The notes under the pieces were generated by a model. It had not been told where the DNA came from, did not search any database, and worked only from the letters and a program-made list of their open reading frames with translations. The position numbers and the translations under genes were made by a program. A DNA stretch of 64,000 nucleotides from Paralichthys olivaceus. Taxonomy: Eukaryota; Chordata; Actinopteri; Pleuronectiformes; Paralichthyidae. The stretch is from contig NC_091100.1 of the NCBI RefSeq assembly GCF_024713975.1, positions 20,385,501 through 20,449,500 of the forward strand, read 5' to 3'. Positions 1-29,164 of the stretch are shown here, piece after piece. The number at the start of each line of letters is the position of its first letter. Within the stretch, counting starts at the first letter, position 1.

Positions 1-165
1 TGAAAAGGGTAAACCAGCGTTTTTGATATGGGTTTTATTCTTTCTTCTTATTATTGATAATATTGTGGTATATTAAGTTTTAGGCAGCGGCAGGTTAACA
101 GCATAACATCTAAAGACTGGAAACAGTGGGAAACACGGCCTGGATTTATAGTGGTCCAGCTTTAT

Positions 166-569
166 AGACCATATTCACATGGCGGCCATTTTCCTCTGAC
201 ATCACACTCAAGGTAGGAAGCTCAAATCCTATGATTTGAGTTTAGAGTTTACATCAAGCACTTTAGCATTAGATTAAGCATTTAGCATTAGATTACTAGC
301 CAGATCCCAGTGTACCTTACTTCTAGGCTTCAATACTTGTGTCCCAGAGATGCATTGATATTTCAGGATTAAACTGTCTTCTCCATTATATTCCATTACA
401 GTTACATTGCTGAATGTAAAACATGACCCTCCAGATTTTATCCATCCATAGTCTTTTCAGTTGCTGGTCAGTTTGGAGCCAGTGAAATGAAAACATTTAG
501 TCAGATTCTCATTGTATATGACTTATAGTGTGATGTCAGAGGAAAATAGCTGCCATGTGAATATGGTCT
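166..569. mobile_element. Inverted-repeat (foldback/MITE-like) element
   Basis: The segment AGACCATATTCACATGGC at about 166-183 recurs as its reverse complement near 552-569. The complementarity continues for about 42 bp on each side (through the CTCTGACATCACACT portion) with only a few mismatches. The interior, about 320 bp, has no coding potential. This is the structure of a short non-autonomous DNA transposon lying in the myh11 intron that precedes the P-loop exon. I could not identify a convincing target-site duplication or name the family. Confidence 0.75.
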
Positions 570-659
570 GTTGCAGGTCGTACACCCCTCTTGGTTATTT
601 CTTCACAGTCGACTAGGAAGAATGAGGGAAGTGATGCCAAGAAAAATCGTATTTTTTGA

Positions 660-17907
<17,248 letters not shown>

Positions 17908-18825
17908 GGGGACGTCATATCACCAGATATAAGATGTATCTTCCGGGACGAAGTGTGCCACTTAAAACCAAAAAAAACTTCAACTGTCTGACATGCTATC
18001 TAGTTCTTCCATATCACTTTAGACGTATAGATATTTTCTCCCATTTCCAGTAGTGTACTGATCTGTCTTCTTGTTTTCGAGCACTTTTTCTTGACAAACC
18101 AATCAGGAGGACTTGGTGTCGACTAGGGGAGTTGTTTCGTTGGCTCTGCTAATGTGTGATTTGCAGTTCCTTTTTATTTACACTGTGTTGTACTGCACTG
18201 AATGACTTTTTATGCAAGGTTTTGTACACACAAAGTAGGTGCTTCTAATTACCACACTAAGTTGCCAGGAAAAATCTTGTGTCTCTCCACAATAAGTGAC
18301 CTGAGAAGTTAAAGCAGAGACATAATGTAAATCTTCAGATGTGTAACTATGATCAGCAGCTGTTGTCGTGTTGCCTGTGACTGCTGTTTAAGTGTTTCAG
18401 AGCAGCACTGAAGTGGTTCATCAGACTGGATACATAGTCAGATTATATTTCTATACCCAGTCTGCTTCCAATCAGTGCTGCCATTTGTACCCCAATGAAC
18501 AAATATTTAGGCGTTTCTAAAGTCGCCAATTTATATATTATTTGCACCTCTTCTGTGTCCTTTTATACCAGAAATAGCCAAATATCAAACCAGGTTCAGT
18601 AACTTCAACTATAATATCATGAGCCAGATGTGTCAGTATCGGACACTTTGGAGCACTCACATCTTCATCTTTGTCCTTTGTCGTGATTTACTGTACATGA
18701 TCAATATGCCCCTCATCACTCTGAACTCAGTTCTCTGACATTTGTAATCAACCGATGTTTACATGACACCATTCATATCTATTCATTGTTGAAGCACCTG
18801 CACAAGAAATAAAGATATTTAAAAA
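17908..18825 (+). other. myh11: myh11 3' UTR
   Basis: The sequence from the TAA at 17905-17907 to the poly(A) region near 18820 is non-coding, about 0.9 kb. It ends in an AATAAA followed about ten bases later by an A-rich run. No repeats are evident. Confidence 0.75.
18808..18813 (+). terminator. myh11: Poly(A) signal of myh11
   Basis: AATAAA occurs 0.9 kb after the myh11 stop and just upstream of a run of ten A. It is the first strong candidate after the stop codon. Confidence 0.7.
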
Positions 18826-21461
18826 AAAAAGAAGCTTTGATTTTCTCCTTTTAATGTTTCGGTCCTAACTCCAGAGATCAAACTGAATCCTCACAACAGA
18901 TTCTCATCTGTTCAGCCAAGTAGAAAAACAACTGCAAACCAACCAACAGGATAAAAGTTGGGTAAAGTACCTCAGGCACATAGTTTTAAATGTAGATAGA
19001 GCATAAGCAGTTGCACACACACACAACCAGTACACAGCGGTCATAGATTCAGTCACAGTTAGCTCACAGGGACACTGGAAGTTAGTCAGAATTGGAGGTG
19101 CTGAGAGAAACTATGTAATGATGTCATATTAAAATGCAGTGCTGCAGTCCAGCGGCCCAATGTGTGATTTTTATAATAATTTGAACAGCCAATGTTAAAC
19201 CGGTTTGAGAAAATTTTACACAAACAGAAGAGAGAATTAATTCTCTGTATTTCAAAACGGCATTGAACTAAGGAATTAAGGTTTGGACAGTTCACGCACA
19301 GGAAGCAGGTTTATTCTACACTAAAAGTCACGCAAATCACGGGCATGGACACACATGCGAGAATGCTAAGTGAATATCGAGGGTCAAAGTTCACCAAAGT
19401 TGAAATCAACGCAAAGCCATGCTGCGATTTGCCTCGTCACAGGAAGGAAATGTTTTATTAGCCATCACACTGGTGAAGATTGGAAGTGATCGGGAAGCGG
19501 AGGTTCACCACTGAAACAGTTGCGCATATGTGACCACGCCCCAGCGTTGTCAGTATGGCATTCTATTTGTGCATCAGATAAACAAGAACACAATGTTCTT
19601 AAACAAAATCAGATATGACTGAAATACAAATGGGTGGACATGTTACCTGAGAAAATAAAATTTTTTTTTTTGTTTTGTCAAACTATTTGTCCTTTGGTGG
19701 TAACTGCCCTTTACTAGAAGTGGTGTAGTGACCTTTCAGCACCCCCGTACTTCCAGCATCCTTGTCGGCTGCTGTTAGTTTGAAGAAGGTTCAACAGCAA
19801 AGAGGAGCAGAAACTACATTTCTCATACGTATGAAGTAAATTCCCACACATAGGCTACAGTGTAGTATACAGTGAGGACTTCTGTATGTGCGTTATATTT
19901 AGATATGTACTGAAATATCTGTTTGATAAGCTGCTGGATGGCAGTCATGAGAATAACCAATTAACCAGAAACATTTCAGGGAAAGATGTCACATTAAAAC
20001 TGTAAGTCACTATTGTCCCATTAACAACATCTCTTACTAAAAAGGCAAGAAAAATGGTCTCCAATATAGGCTCTATATATCTACACAAATATAGTATGAG
20101 CTGTGCTTTCTTTCACTTGTTAAAATCTATTATTGCTTTGTATCTTTGCCTTGTTCACAACATATATCCCTCAATGGCAGACAGGAGGTCTCACTCTAGA
20201 AAATTGTTACTTTACATTCAGTAGTGCACTTACACCAAGCTAAAGTATTCAGTCAAAACATCTTGGTAAAACGTTCTTGCTAAGAGGAGATCATCAAGCT
20301 GCAGAATGATGAATCTTATCTCAGAAAACCTAAACCTAATCTTCACATTTAGAAACCCTGCATACCAGAAGAAAACTAGTTAAGAAAAAAACAAGTTTGT
20401 GCAATGTCAGGAAGGAGGTGACAGTGAGATGTGAAATTGCTTAAAGGAAAGGGACATTTTCTCACTTCTACATGCCCTGTCGCCTTAGGGATAGATTCAT
20501 CTCTACAAACAGATTCTGCATGTGAATATGATCATCCATTATAGAAGTTAATAATTAAAATATGACAGTAGCACGAGACCTACAAACTGAAGAGGTAACT
20601 AAACAATGAAGGCAGCAAAGGCTCAAACCTCAATGTTTGGCAGTAACTAATTCATCCTCATTCTCAATAAAAAACATTTTCATGACGATGGAAAATGGAG
20701 GGAAAAAAAATACTTCATCCTTCTTTTAACCAAGTCTTGCTCATCCACACCATTCTTTGTGAGTTACATGTCAAATCATGACATTTCAGATTAAAACTAC
20801 ATTACTCAAACCCCTAGTTGCAATAATATAGAACAAAAACTAGTTTATGGCATTAGACCTCATCACTTAACCCTTTAATGTTTCTTTTTTCCCTATTTTA
20901 ATCACAGCTTTGGTTTGGACTTGGTCATAAACAGAATATTTGTTCATTTGAAAGGTTTTATGAAAGACACTGGGTTTTTGGTCCCTATACCTGCATAACA
21001 CCTAATATAACTTGCTCTAATTTGGTTCCCTACTTCAATGAATCAATGGGCAAATGCAACATCCATCTGGGAGCTGTAACGTCCCAAAAGCCCTGATGCG
21101 CTTGATCCATCATTGACAGCAAATCTGTTGTCACAGAGGTTTTGTTTCAGATGCTGCCCATCACCGTGTCAAAGATATGGTAGAAGGTCGAGTATGATCA
21201 GCAGCGTTCCTTGATTTAATGCAGGCTGTAGCACTGCTTCCTGTGACAGATATGGTGCGACACTAGTCTGAGGCAGCAGGAGTCCATGTGCTGATTATGT
21301 GGGGCATGGAGCGAGGACAGTGGCTTTATGTTCAAATAGTTCAGCTGACACGTGGCAACAAGGGAAGACAGCTCACTTCAGAGTCCCACTGCTGTAGTTT
21401 ATTAAAGGGTGGGTGTTATTGAGGCTGCTGGAGGAGGGTGGAGGCTCATCTTCTTTTTGTC
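18826..21461. other. Convergent intergenic region / nde1 3' UTR
   Basis: About 2.6 kb of AT-rich sequence lies between the convergent myh11 and nde1 genes, with no supportable ORF. On the minus strand, AATAAA occurs about 60 nt after the nde1 stop (near 21400) and again near 19450 and 19310. The nde1 3' UTR may therefore be short or run about 2 kb toward myh11. In human the two genes also meet tail to tail. Confidence 0.5.
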
Positions 21462-24400
21462 TCATAGCAGGATCTTGACTCCTCCCTGTGGAGACTGGGC
21501 CCCCTGGGAGGACCCTCTTGGAGGAGCTGGTCCAAACTCTAACCGCTTCACTAAACTGGAAGACAATATACACACTTATTAACAAACCCTCAGTTAAAAA
21601 GGGAAACTACTTATTACTAATATGATATATATTGGTAGTATCAAAAAGTCACATACAAAGTTAATGATTAAGTAAAATGATAATGTAAAAATGTAAACAA
21701 TGCTCTGTATCCAAATCAGGGCAGAGATCAATTGGACTAAGACGAGTCAGATCAGATTCTGGGATTACTTGTGTGGAGATTTTGTCGTTTACAACCACAA
21801 ACTAGAGAGAGGGACAGAACGTGTCAAAGTAGTGTATGTGATTTAAGAGATGAGTGGAGTGTTGGAACCAGACAGGGACGCCAAGGCGGCCACAGCAGAG
21901 GAAACTCCATTTATCAGGATGGATGCACATTATAGGTACACTTAAAAAATAAACCTGTACTCATCAGATGTTATTAGGACACATTTTCCATAAAGTGCAA
22001 AATACAGTGATATTAATTTTTAGGTCAAATCGCCTACCCCTACTGGACCTGTGCAGGACTCTGACTATTTGTCATACAAACCTTTCATTTGTCACTTCTA
22101 ACGTGAAGATTCAGGGAACTCTAACTCTGACAGCAGAACAAGAAAAGATCCCCAGGTTTTTCCCTTTATCATCACACAATCACATCTTGCATGAGGTTCA
22201 CACATACAGTTAGGTCTGAAGAATACAGTAGACATAGAGTCTTCAACCTATAAAATGAAAACATGAAAAGCACCGCTGCACAGTAGTAACATTAATTTCA
22301 GAACTGGACCTATAATAGCTTCTAATCAAACATTAACACTTGTACCAATGGGTAGGTGCAAACTACATGACAGATACTCTTTAACCCCCCAAAATTACCT
22401 ATGTATTCTATGTAACCTATTCTATGTAATTATTGAGACAACAACACAAACATAAGTTCTTCATTTGGTTACACTTTAGACTTTGCCACTGTCTTTTTCC
22501 TCACCTGTCGTACTGAGGAGGGGGGCTCATGCTGGCAGTTTGGACCTCGGGCCTTGCTTCTACACCTGAAGGACTAGCAGGACCGGCGGGAAGGGCCGGT
22601 CTGCTGACAGATGTGTCGTACACAAAGTCTCGACAGGATGCCAACTTGGACTCTAGATTCTGGCAGGGATTTCAAAAAGCATTTTTTAGCCAGCTCATAC
22701 ATGCAAAACCCAAAACTGTATTCATACTATTCATGAAAACACAGATCTATGAAATAGTTATAATAGTACTCACTCCAACTTTTCTCAGCAGCTCCCCCAC
22801 AATGTTGAGGGCAGATATTCTAGCAGATGTCGTAAGGGGAGTCCCTGTTAGACCATCGCCTAAAAAAAACCCAATGTGAGCAGATAAATACAACAGAGTT
22901 GGTGTATTTACTTAGTGAAGTTCTTAAAATGTTCTAGTCACCTCGTCGGATACTGGACGCAGGGGGCGTGGCAAATGAGCTGAGAGGTTTGGAGGGTGTG
23001 ACAGGGAAGGATGGATTTCCAGCCGAGGGGCACGGCAGATCTGTTCGATCTGCATCTTTGCCGAGGCTGCTGGACGGACGTCTTTCCTTGTGACGAACAG
23101 CCAGCTCTTGACGGAGATCTGCCACAAACAGAGAAACAGACTGCGAGTCAGCGTTTCAGCAATGACTGAGAATCCCGTGCCATGTGTTAAAAAGAATGGT
23201 TTCCTTACATTCCATTAAATGAACAAATAATTCTTGAAACTGTGTGAAATGTGTGATCCGTTAGGTTACATCAGCTTCATATTAATACAGTACATTTAAA
23301 AATCTGAACTAAAATCTGCATTTGAATAATAATGATGAGGCATTTATCACCAAGCAAATATCAAGGACATCTATTGTCTATTGTTAAAAAATTGTGGAAC
23401 AAGAACACCAAAAGAAAGAAACAAACCAAAAATATAATTATCCTTAAAAACTAAAAATACCAATTGAGAATATGCCTAGTAAAATAATTCCTGCTGACAA
23501 GCAGAAGCAAAAGATTACACTATCAAGTCACTGACTGACTCTGTCACCAATTAAACATGTTCAGTCAACTAGAACATATCTTATAATGGTTGACTAGTGT
23601 ACACTATGGCAAATTTGCTGCCAAGATGATCAGCAGTTCCCAGCCACTGATCCGGAACAACAAGCAAAGAGCACCTGACAGCCAGCTGTTGGCTTTGTGG
23701 GTGGGCAGCTAATATAGACTTTAAATGCAGAAATGATATTCATTGTGATGGACAACTACACATAAGCAAGTTCATTTTCATTCCACAGTTAGATTAATGG
23801 AAAAAAACAGACACCTGCAAAAAGGAAAAACACAATTCAAATCTGTCAAGTGCTGCATAACTCACTACTGAACTCAAATTAGCTAAAATGTGTGAAAACA
23901 GTGGTAGAGTCCTTTAAGACAGATTAGATATGAGAAAACAACTGCACATTATATCAGGAAAAGAGAAAACAGGATAGTCTTCACTATCAAAATTCACTGA
24001 GTCGGGTGTAAGCCAGTTTATCAAGGAATCAGCTGTTCTTGTAAACCTGAGAAGCTGCAGTGAGTGTACATTTCTGTGTCTACCTCTGGCTTCATCCTTG
24101 AGCCTCTGAACAGACTCGAGCAGGTTTTCCTTTTCATCCAGCTCACTTTCAAGAAAGGCATTCCTTTCAATGACATGGTTCATTCGCTGCTCAAAGTCCT
24201 CCAGGGACATGATGGTAGCCCTGGAACAAACAGAGAGGAAAGGCCAGTAAAAGTTAACAATGTTGGATTTATTATGTATATAATAAAATATAATTAAGAC
24301 ATGCATTGAACTCCAGATAATATCCTGAAATCATCCAGTGGGGCTGTATGTGAGAACGCAAATGTCTAAGTCCGATTTTCCTACCGGCCTGCTAGTAAAA

Positions 24401-25797
24401 AGTGGATGCCTGAATGAGCCCATGTAAGAACACAGCAGGAGTTTATCCAGAGGATTCACTGCGAGCAAGTGGGTTTGTCGATTATCTCTCTACACGCGAT
24501 GTACACGAAAGTAATTTAAAAAAACTTGGGATGTAAAAGAGGAGACGCAGACAACAATGTCAACTTGGAAAGACAACCAGACTTGTGAGCTTTTGGTGAT
24601 ATGGGCAGAGGCTGTTGGTGATGTGCTGTAATGCAAAAAACATGCAAATTCACTGTGGATTTAATGTTTCGTCTTGCCTCCTGCTCCACCCCATTCCCTG
24701 TTCTCCGGAGATGTTTCTGTTGTTGTGAACACATCTGACTGCAGAATCTCCTGCTGCGTTATGTGAAAGGCAAACTCGTCCGAAAGTCTGTACGCCATTG
24801 TCTTGACATTTTCCAGGGTGTAAACATTTGAAAACAGCTGCAGTGGCATGAGATTTCTTAAGACACTGACCTTTTGGTCCTCTCCAGGTCATCATTGGAC
24901 TGCTCCAGCTCTCTGATGTATTTCTGCAGGTGATCTTTTACTGCTGTGGTTTCTGCCAGATCTTCCTCCAGGGTTGAGATGTGCCTCAAAGCGTCAGAAT
25001 GCTGGGCATCAAATTTGTCCTGCAATCATCAGTCACACAAATTAAGTGACAATGACAGTGCCATTTTTTCTGTGTCATGGCAAATCATTAGCAATTTTTT
25101 TTAAGACATTAACTGAGGCATTAAAATCCCACTGAATATTCCATCTAGTCCCCAACAATCTTTAAGCAATCAGCACAATCCTGAATTAACTTCTCCTATT
25201 AACGTTCATCCTCCCAATGGACCACTGAACAAAAATAGCAGTCAGCTGTTTATAGCTAGGCAGCAATTTTCCTAATGGCAGTAGCAGCGATAGGCTGCAC
25301 TGTTATTGAATAGGAGTTGTCTTTTTGTGTGCTTCTGTCAGAGAAAGGTGCAGTATCATGTTTGTCAGTCATCACTAACTGGAGCCTCAGAGAGCTGGCT
25401 CTGTTCAGGCTGGAGTCTATTTATAACTGAGCTGCTCAACCTTTATGTTCTCCAGTTCCATGCGGAGTCGGTTGTTGTTTAGAAGCAGATCCTTGTTTCG
25501 GCCCTCACACTGCTTCAGCTCCGTTTCCAGCTCTGCTTCATAGTCTCGACTCATCTGCTGAAACTCCTGCAGCTCCTCCTGAGCTTCGTCAGCCCTGATG
25601 ATCAAACAACATTAGACTCACTACTGTTCCGATGCTATACGACACACAGCCATAACAGATCGTTGGATTATTCAAGGTACCTGGTGGATGAGTGTGCTTT
25701 GTTATTGTTACCTTTGCTGGTGTCTCTGTGCCTGCTCCTTCCAGAAGCCCAGCTCCTCTTCTAAGGATGAGAACTTGTGTGTTGTTGGCTCTACCAT
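21462..25797 (-). CDS. nde1: Nuclear distribution protein nudE homolog 1
   Basis: Adaptor that links LIS1 to cytoplasmic dynein at centrosomes and kinetochores, needed for spindle orientation and nuclear migration. Coding exons in transcript order: 25797-25712, 25594-25441, 25019-24871, 24220-24084, 23118-22942, 22859-22774, 22659-22505, 21555-21462. All phases close, giving 345 residues (human about 335-346). The N-terminal two thirds is a coiled coil, with the family signatures [34 protein letters not shown] and [28 protein letters not shown]. This is the part that self-associates and binds LIS1. A Ser/Pro-rich stretch (with [16 protein letters not shown] and LESKLASCR) follows. The C terminus reads VKRLEFG...GVKILL; phase from the donor at 22505 fixes this frame over a longer open frame in the same exon. 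The start is chosen because [11 protein letters not shown] aligns with the usual NudE N terminus. Confidence 0.95.
24296..24835. mobile_element. TIR element family 'TTTTCAGACATGAACTCC', copy in nde1 intron
   Basis: It lies between nde1 exons 24220-24084 and 25019-24871. The right part ('TCTCCTGCTGCGTTATGTGAAAGGCAAACTC...TTTTCCAGGGTGTAAACATTTGAAAAC') matches 46995-47072 in order. The internal 'GGTGATATGGGC.GA.GCTG' block is also shared with the marf1-intron copy. The ends are degraded inverted repeats. Confidence 0.7.
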
Positions 25798-25832
25798 GTC
25801 TGCTCTGAGTCAGGATGATGGGGACGGGATAC
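25712..25832 (-). other. nde1: nde1 first coding exon including 5' leader
   Basis: On the minus strand an acceptor TAG (complement of 25833-25835) precedes the exon, so about 35 nt of leader (25798-25832) lie before the ATG. This exon pairs with a donor GTGAGT whose exon ends at 26216, implying an upstream non-coding exon. Confidence 0.6.
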
Positions 25833-26215
25833 CTAGCAACATAATGAATCTTTAAAAAGCCTTACTTGCCATAACACCATGTACAGCTTTACAATTCAAA
25901 GCACCAAATTGTTGCTGTCAGCAAATGCTAACTATGTTAGCAAATATAATTCACCGCCGCCATGCATTTGGTCACTAAATACAAAGGCTGGGACGACTGA
26001 TAGCAAAACAAAAATGCTTATTTAAAGCGTGTGATACAGTGGAAAGCCGGAAAGTGGAGGTATTGCTACTTTTAAAGCTAATAGCGGTGCTGGAAACCAC
26101 ACATAACTTTAGCGAATACCTCCATACCCTGTGTGCAGCTAAGCTAACGTGCTAGCGAAGCGACGCAGCCAGGATGTGCTATCAACAGCGTTCAAGAGAA
26201 AACCAGCAGACTCAC

Positions 26216-26460
26216 CTGCATAGACGGAGGCTTAGCACTAAAACATGCTAATGCGAATAGATAGAAATTAGAAATAATAGCAATTTTCCGTGTGGAGCAA
26301 CAAACGTATAATGACTTGTTCAACTAATCTGTGATTATGCTCCGACCGGTTACGAACAAGCACGACTCGCCAATCAAATACAAACCTAGGTTCGGTTCTC
26401 GGACGCCATTGGACGCCACAGGCGACGTCACGTAAAAATGATCCAATCATACTGCTGAAC
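26216..26460 (-). promoter_or_regulatory. nde1: nde1 non-coding first exon and promoter region
   Basis: The minus-strand sequence ends CTATGCAG|GTGAGT at 26216, a strong donor without an ORF, fitting a 5' UTR exon. Just upstream are an inverted CCAAT box (ATTGG at 26408-26412), plus-strand CCAAT motifs near 26367 and 26443, and a CRE-like GACGTCAC at 26424-26431. The transcription start is not determined. Confidence 0.5.
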
Positions 26461-26511
26461 GAGGCGGAGCCATCATCCCTGCTCTCCTGTTGATGATCTG
26501 AAGTGTTGCAA

Positions 26512-26830
26512 GAGGACAGTGTCTGGTGTTCAGTGGAGGCAAGAGGACAGTGTCTGGTGATCAGTGGAGGCAAGAGGACAGTGTCTGGTGTTCAGTGGAG
26601 GCAAGAGGACAGTGTCTGGTGATCAGTGGAGGCAAGAGGACAGTGTCTGGTGTCCAGTGGAGGCAAGAGGACAGTGTCTGGTGATCAGTGGAGGCAAGAG
26701 GACAGTGTCTGGTGTCCAGTGGAGGCAAGAGGACAGTGTCTGGTGATCAGTGGAGGCAAGAGAACAGTGTCTGGTGTTCAGTGGAGGCAAGAGGACAGTG
26801 TCTGGTGTTCAGTGGAGGCAAGAGGTCTGG
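26512..26830. repeat. 31-bp minisatellite, ten copies
   Basis: Ten tandem copies of a 31-bp unit (GAGGACAGTGTCTGGTGNTC + AGTGGAGGCAA) start at 26512 and end about 26821, followed by a broken copy. The variable positions read TT, AT, TT, AT, TC, AT, TC, AT, TT, TT. The array therefore has a 62-bp higher-order period over its first eight copies. Since 31 is not a multiple of three, the plus-strand open frames through it are a by-product. Confidence 0.95.
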
Positions 26831-27860
26831 AAGTGTCAAATAAGCGCTTCTAATATGTCCTCCCCCTGATTTACAGACACAGAGGAGCATGTCAGAAACA
26901 TTTTATACAGCAATCCGATACAAAGGAAATCCTCAGTGCACCAGTGACATTATTTGCCTCATGTTATGTTGCATGGATGTGGATTTTGTATTTATGAAAA
27001 AGAGAACGAAATGGAATCACATTTCAGAATGGCCCTCAGAGAGCCCAAACCCCTGCAGAGGCCCAACAGTCCCTTTATGAAACCACATTTAAATTCACTA
27101 GATCTGGATTTGTATTTAGCTCAGCATCAAATTGCACAAATGCATAAATATCAGCCCCCTAAACATGCCTGATTTTTCTAAGATCAAGATCAATTCATTT
27201 TTTTAATCTACAGTAATGTCCCAATGTTGAAGAAAGTGAAAAAAAAATTCCTGGCAAAATTAAATGGGTTTTTGTGGCAATTCTTAATTTTTGTATAATC
27301 TTGCTGACAGACCGATGCAGACAGAAACAAACATTTTTGTAGGAGGTGAAAAATTGTCTGTACTGCACACATAATTGGGAATGGCTGATGACACTGGTTG
27401 AAAACCATGGGGATATATTGGAGCAAAGATGGAGAAACACTGAATACATGTTGATCAGGTGTGAATGTACGATTGTAGGTTTTACATTCCTTAAGGCCTT
27501 GAAAGTTCATCTCATCGTCCCCATTAAAACATTTTTTTAAACATATACTACTGTTATTATGTGTATTATATGGATGGATATATATCAGTAAGCCTGGTAA
27601 TGTAATGAAACACCCCATAACTATTTAATTGAAAAAAAAATCTTTATTTGTATATGGACCCTTATGCAACAGGGTTAGTAACCACTGTTGTTTCTGTTAC
27701 ATTTACATATAAATAATCACAGTCCTAACAAATGCTCTCCAGGGGTTCTAACAAATTGAAAGGCGATCTTGGATGGATCAAGTTCACCAGTCACTACATG
27801 TTTTTATTTTCCTCCTAAACTACAAACACACGTAAACCAAGTGCTCAGAAACTTTGTCTG
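26831..27860. other. Intergenic, with RTE-like fragment at about 27200-27335
   Basis: No supportable gene. The 27220-27335 part resembles 12715-12800 and ends in 'TATAATCTTGCTGACAGACCGATGCAGACAGAAACAAAC', close to the 'GTAATCCTGCTGACA(GA)CAAACAAAC' tail of fish RTE-like LINEs. The remainder is AT-rich. Confidence 0.45.
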
Positions 27861-28950
27861 TTGGCCAAAACTACTGGATTTAAAATATTTTTCCCATGGA
27901 TTCCCCTTGTGTAGGTTAAACACCACCAGCAGTTCAGACAGATTAAAATCAAATTTTACCATGAGGCAGAGGAAGATGGCTTTTGCAGCTGAAAAATAAA
28001 TTTGAGTCCAAGGAATGTGGCTTACACTGTAAATAATGACTCGAAGGCATTTAAGATCCTGAGATAAGTAACATTTAGCAAAGAAAAATATTGCAGGAAT
28101 TTCATTTCAGATAAAAAAGGGTTGCCTCAGACGTGAGCAACTTTCCCAACTATTCAGATGAAAGATACATGACGTGGATGCACTGGGACACATCGTCTGG
28201 GGTTGCCTGGGGTCATCTAGTTTTCTGGTCTTTCAACATCATACACCCTCCTTGGGGACCCAGCCAGGGTTGATCAGAACCCAGCATGTGCCCCAGCAGC
28301 ATTTACCCACAGATCCACCCTCTTGATCCAAAGCCACCTGGTGGCCTTCTCTGCTGCCTCAGATACAGATTTTATGGTTCTCCTTTTCTCCTTCCCAGAC
28401 CCACCAGAGTCCACTTCCTGCCTGTCCGTACCTGGATGTCTGTGATGTCCATTTTTGGGTCACTGGATTCTCTGTACTGCAAGGTACATGTCCGTAACAC
28501 ATTCACATACATTAAAAATATGACACCTAAGAGATAAACGAAATGTCTTTTGGCCAAAACTACTAAATGTGTTTTATGGATTACACTTATGTAGGTTAAA
28601 ACACCACCAGCAGTTCAGATTAAATTTTACCAGAGAGCCCAGAAAGAAGGCTTTTGCAGCTGAGAAATTATTTCCAAGGAAAATAGATTTTTACAGTATA
28701 TAAAGACTGGAAGGAAGTTCAGATCCTGAGAAAAGTAACGTATAGCAAAGTAAAACATTAAAACACAGGAATTTCATTTCAGAAAAAAGGGTTATCTCAG
28801 ACCTGAGTAATCTGTCATCAGGACTGTACATTATTAAAAATATGACATCTAGGTCAAAGAAAGGTCTCTTGGCCAAAACTACAAAATATGTTTCCTCCTA
28901 TGGATTATACTTTTGTAGGTTAAAACACGACCAGCAGTTCAGATTAAAGT
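27861..28950. repeat. Direct/tandem repeat, three copies of a roughly 280-320-bp unit
   Basis: Copies begin at the motif TTGGCCAAAACTAC at 27861, 28550 and 28869. Copy A (27861-28140) and copy B (28550-28810) share, in order, 'GTAGGTTAAA.ACCACCAGCAGTTCAGA', 'GGCTTTTGCAGCTGA', 'AGATCCTGAGA.AAGTAAC' and 'GGAATTTCATTTCAGA'. Copy C stops at 28950, close to the panx1 3' end. B and C also share the flank 'ATTAAAAATATGACA.CTA' (28511 and 28831), making a tandem pair with period about 320 bp. Confidence 0.85.
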
Positions 28951-29164
28951 AAGTGCACAAGTTTAACTCCTGCTTCTTCTTCTCCATCGCAGCAGGGCTC
29001 ATCCTCATCAGATCAGTTACTGAGCAACAAGGCAGAGAGGTTGGAAGGAAAATAGATTAAATTAACTCCACAAAATAAGCAAATGATCTCACTGATGTTA
29101 GCCTGCATCATGCTGCTGAATTCACATGGACAAAACTGAAAAATGTGCTCCCTCACCTTTAGAA
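28951..29164 (-). other. panx1: panx1 3' UTR / proximal downstream sequence
   Basis: About 200 bp lie after the panx1 stop on the minus strand, up to the edge of the direct repeat. It is non-coding, and no clear AATAAA was seen on the minus strand in this stretch, so the 3' UTR may run into the repeats. Confidence 0.35.

Noticed and set aside
21373..21585. 70-codon minus-strand frame ending SSGTLK in the last nde1 exon
   Set aside because: The donor of the previous exon ends in phase 2, which selects the other frame (VKRLEFG...VKILL) with its stop at 21462.
26216..26460. A miR-484-like hairpin at the nde1 leader, as in human
   Set aside because: No sequence resembling that mammalian microRNA or a convincing hairpin was seen.
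26564..26853. Plus-strand repetitive ORFs (MEARGQCLV... type)
   Set aside because: They arise because the 31-bp minisatellite has no stop in the frame; the protein repeat is only the DNA period read in three frames.
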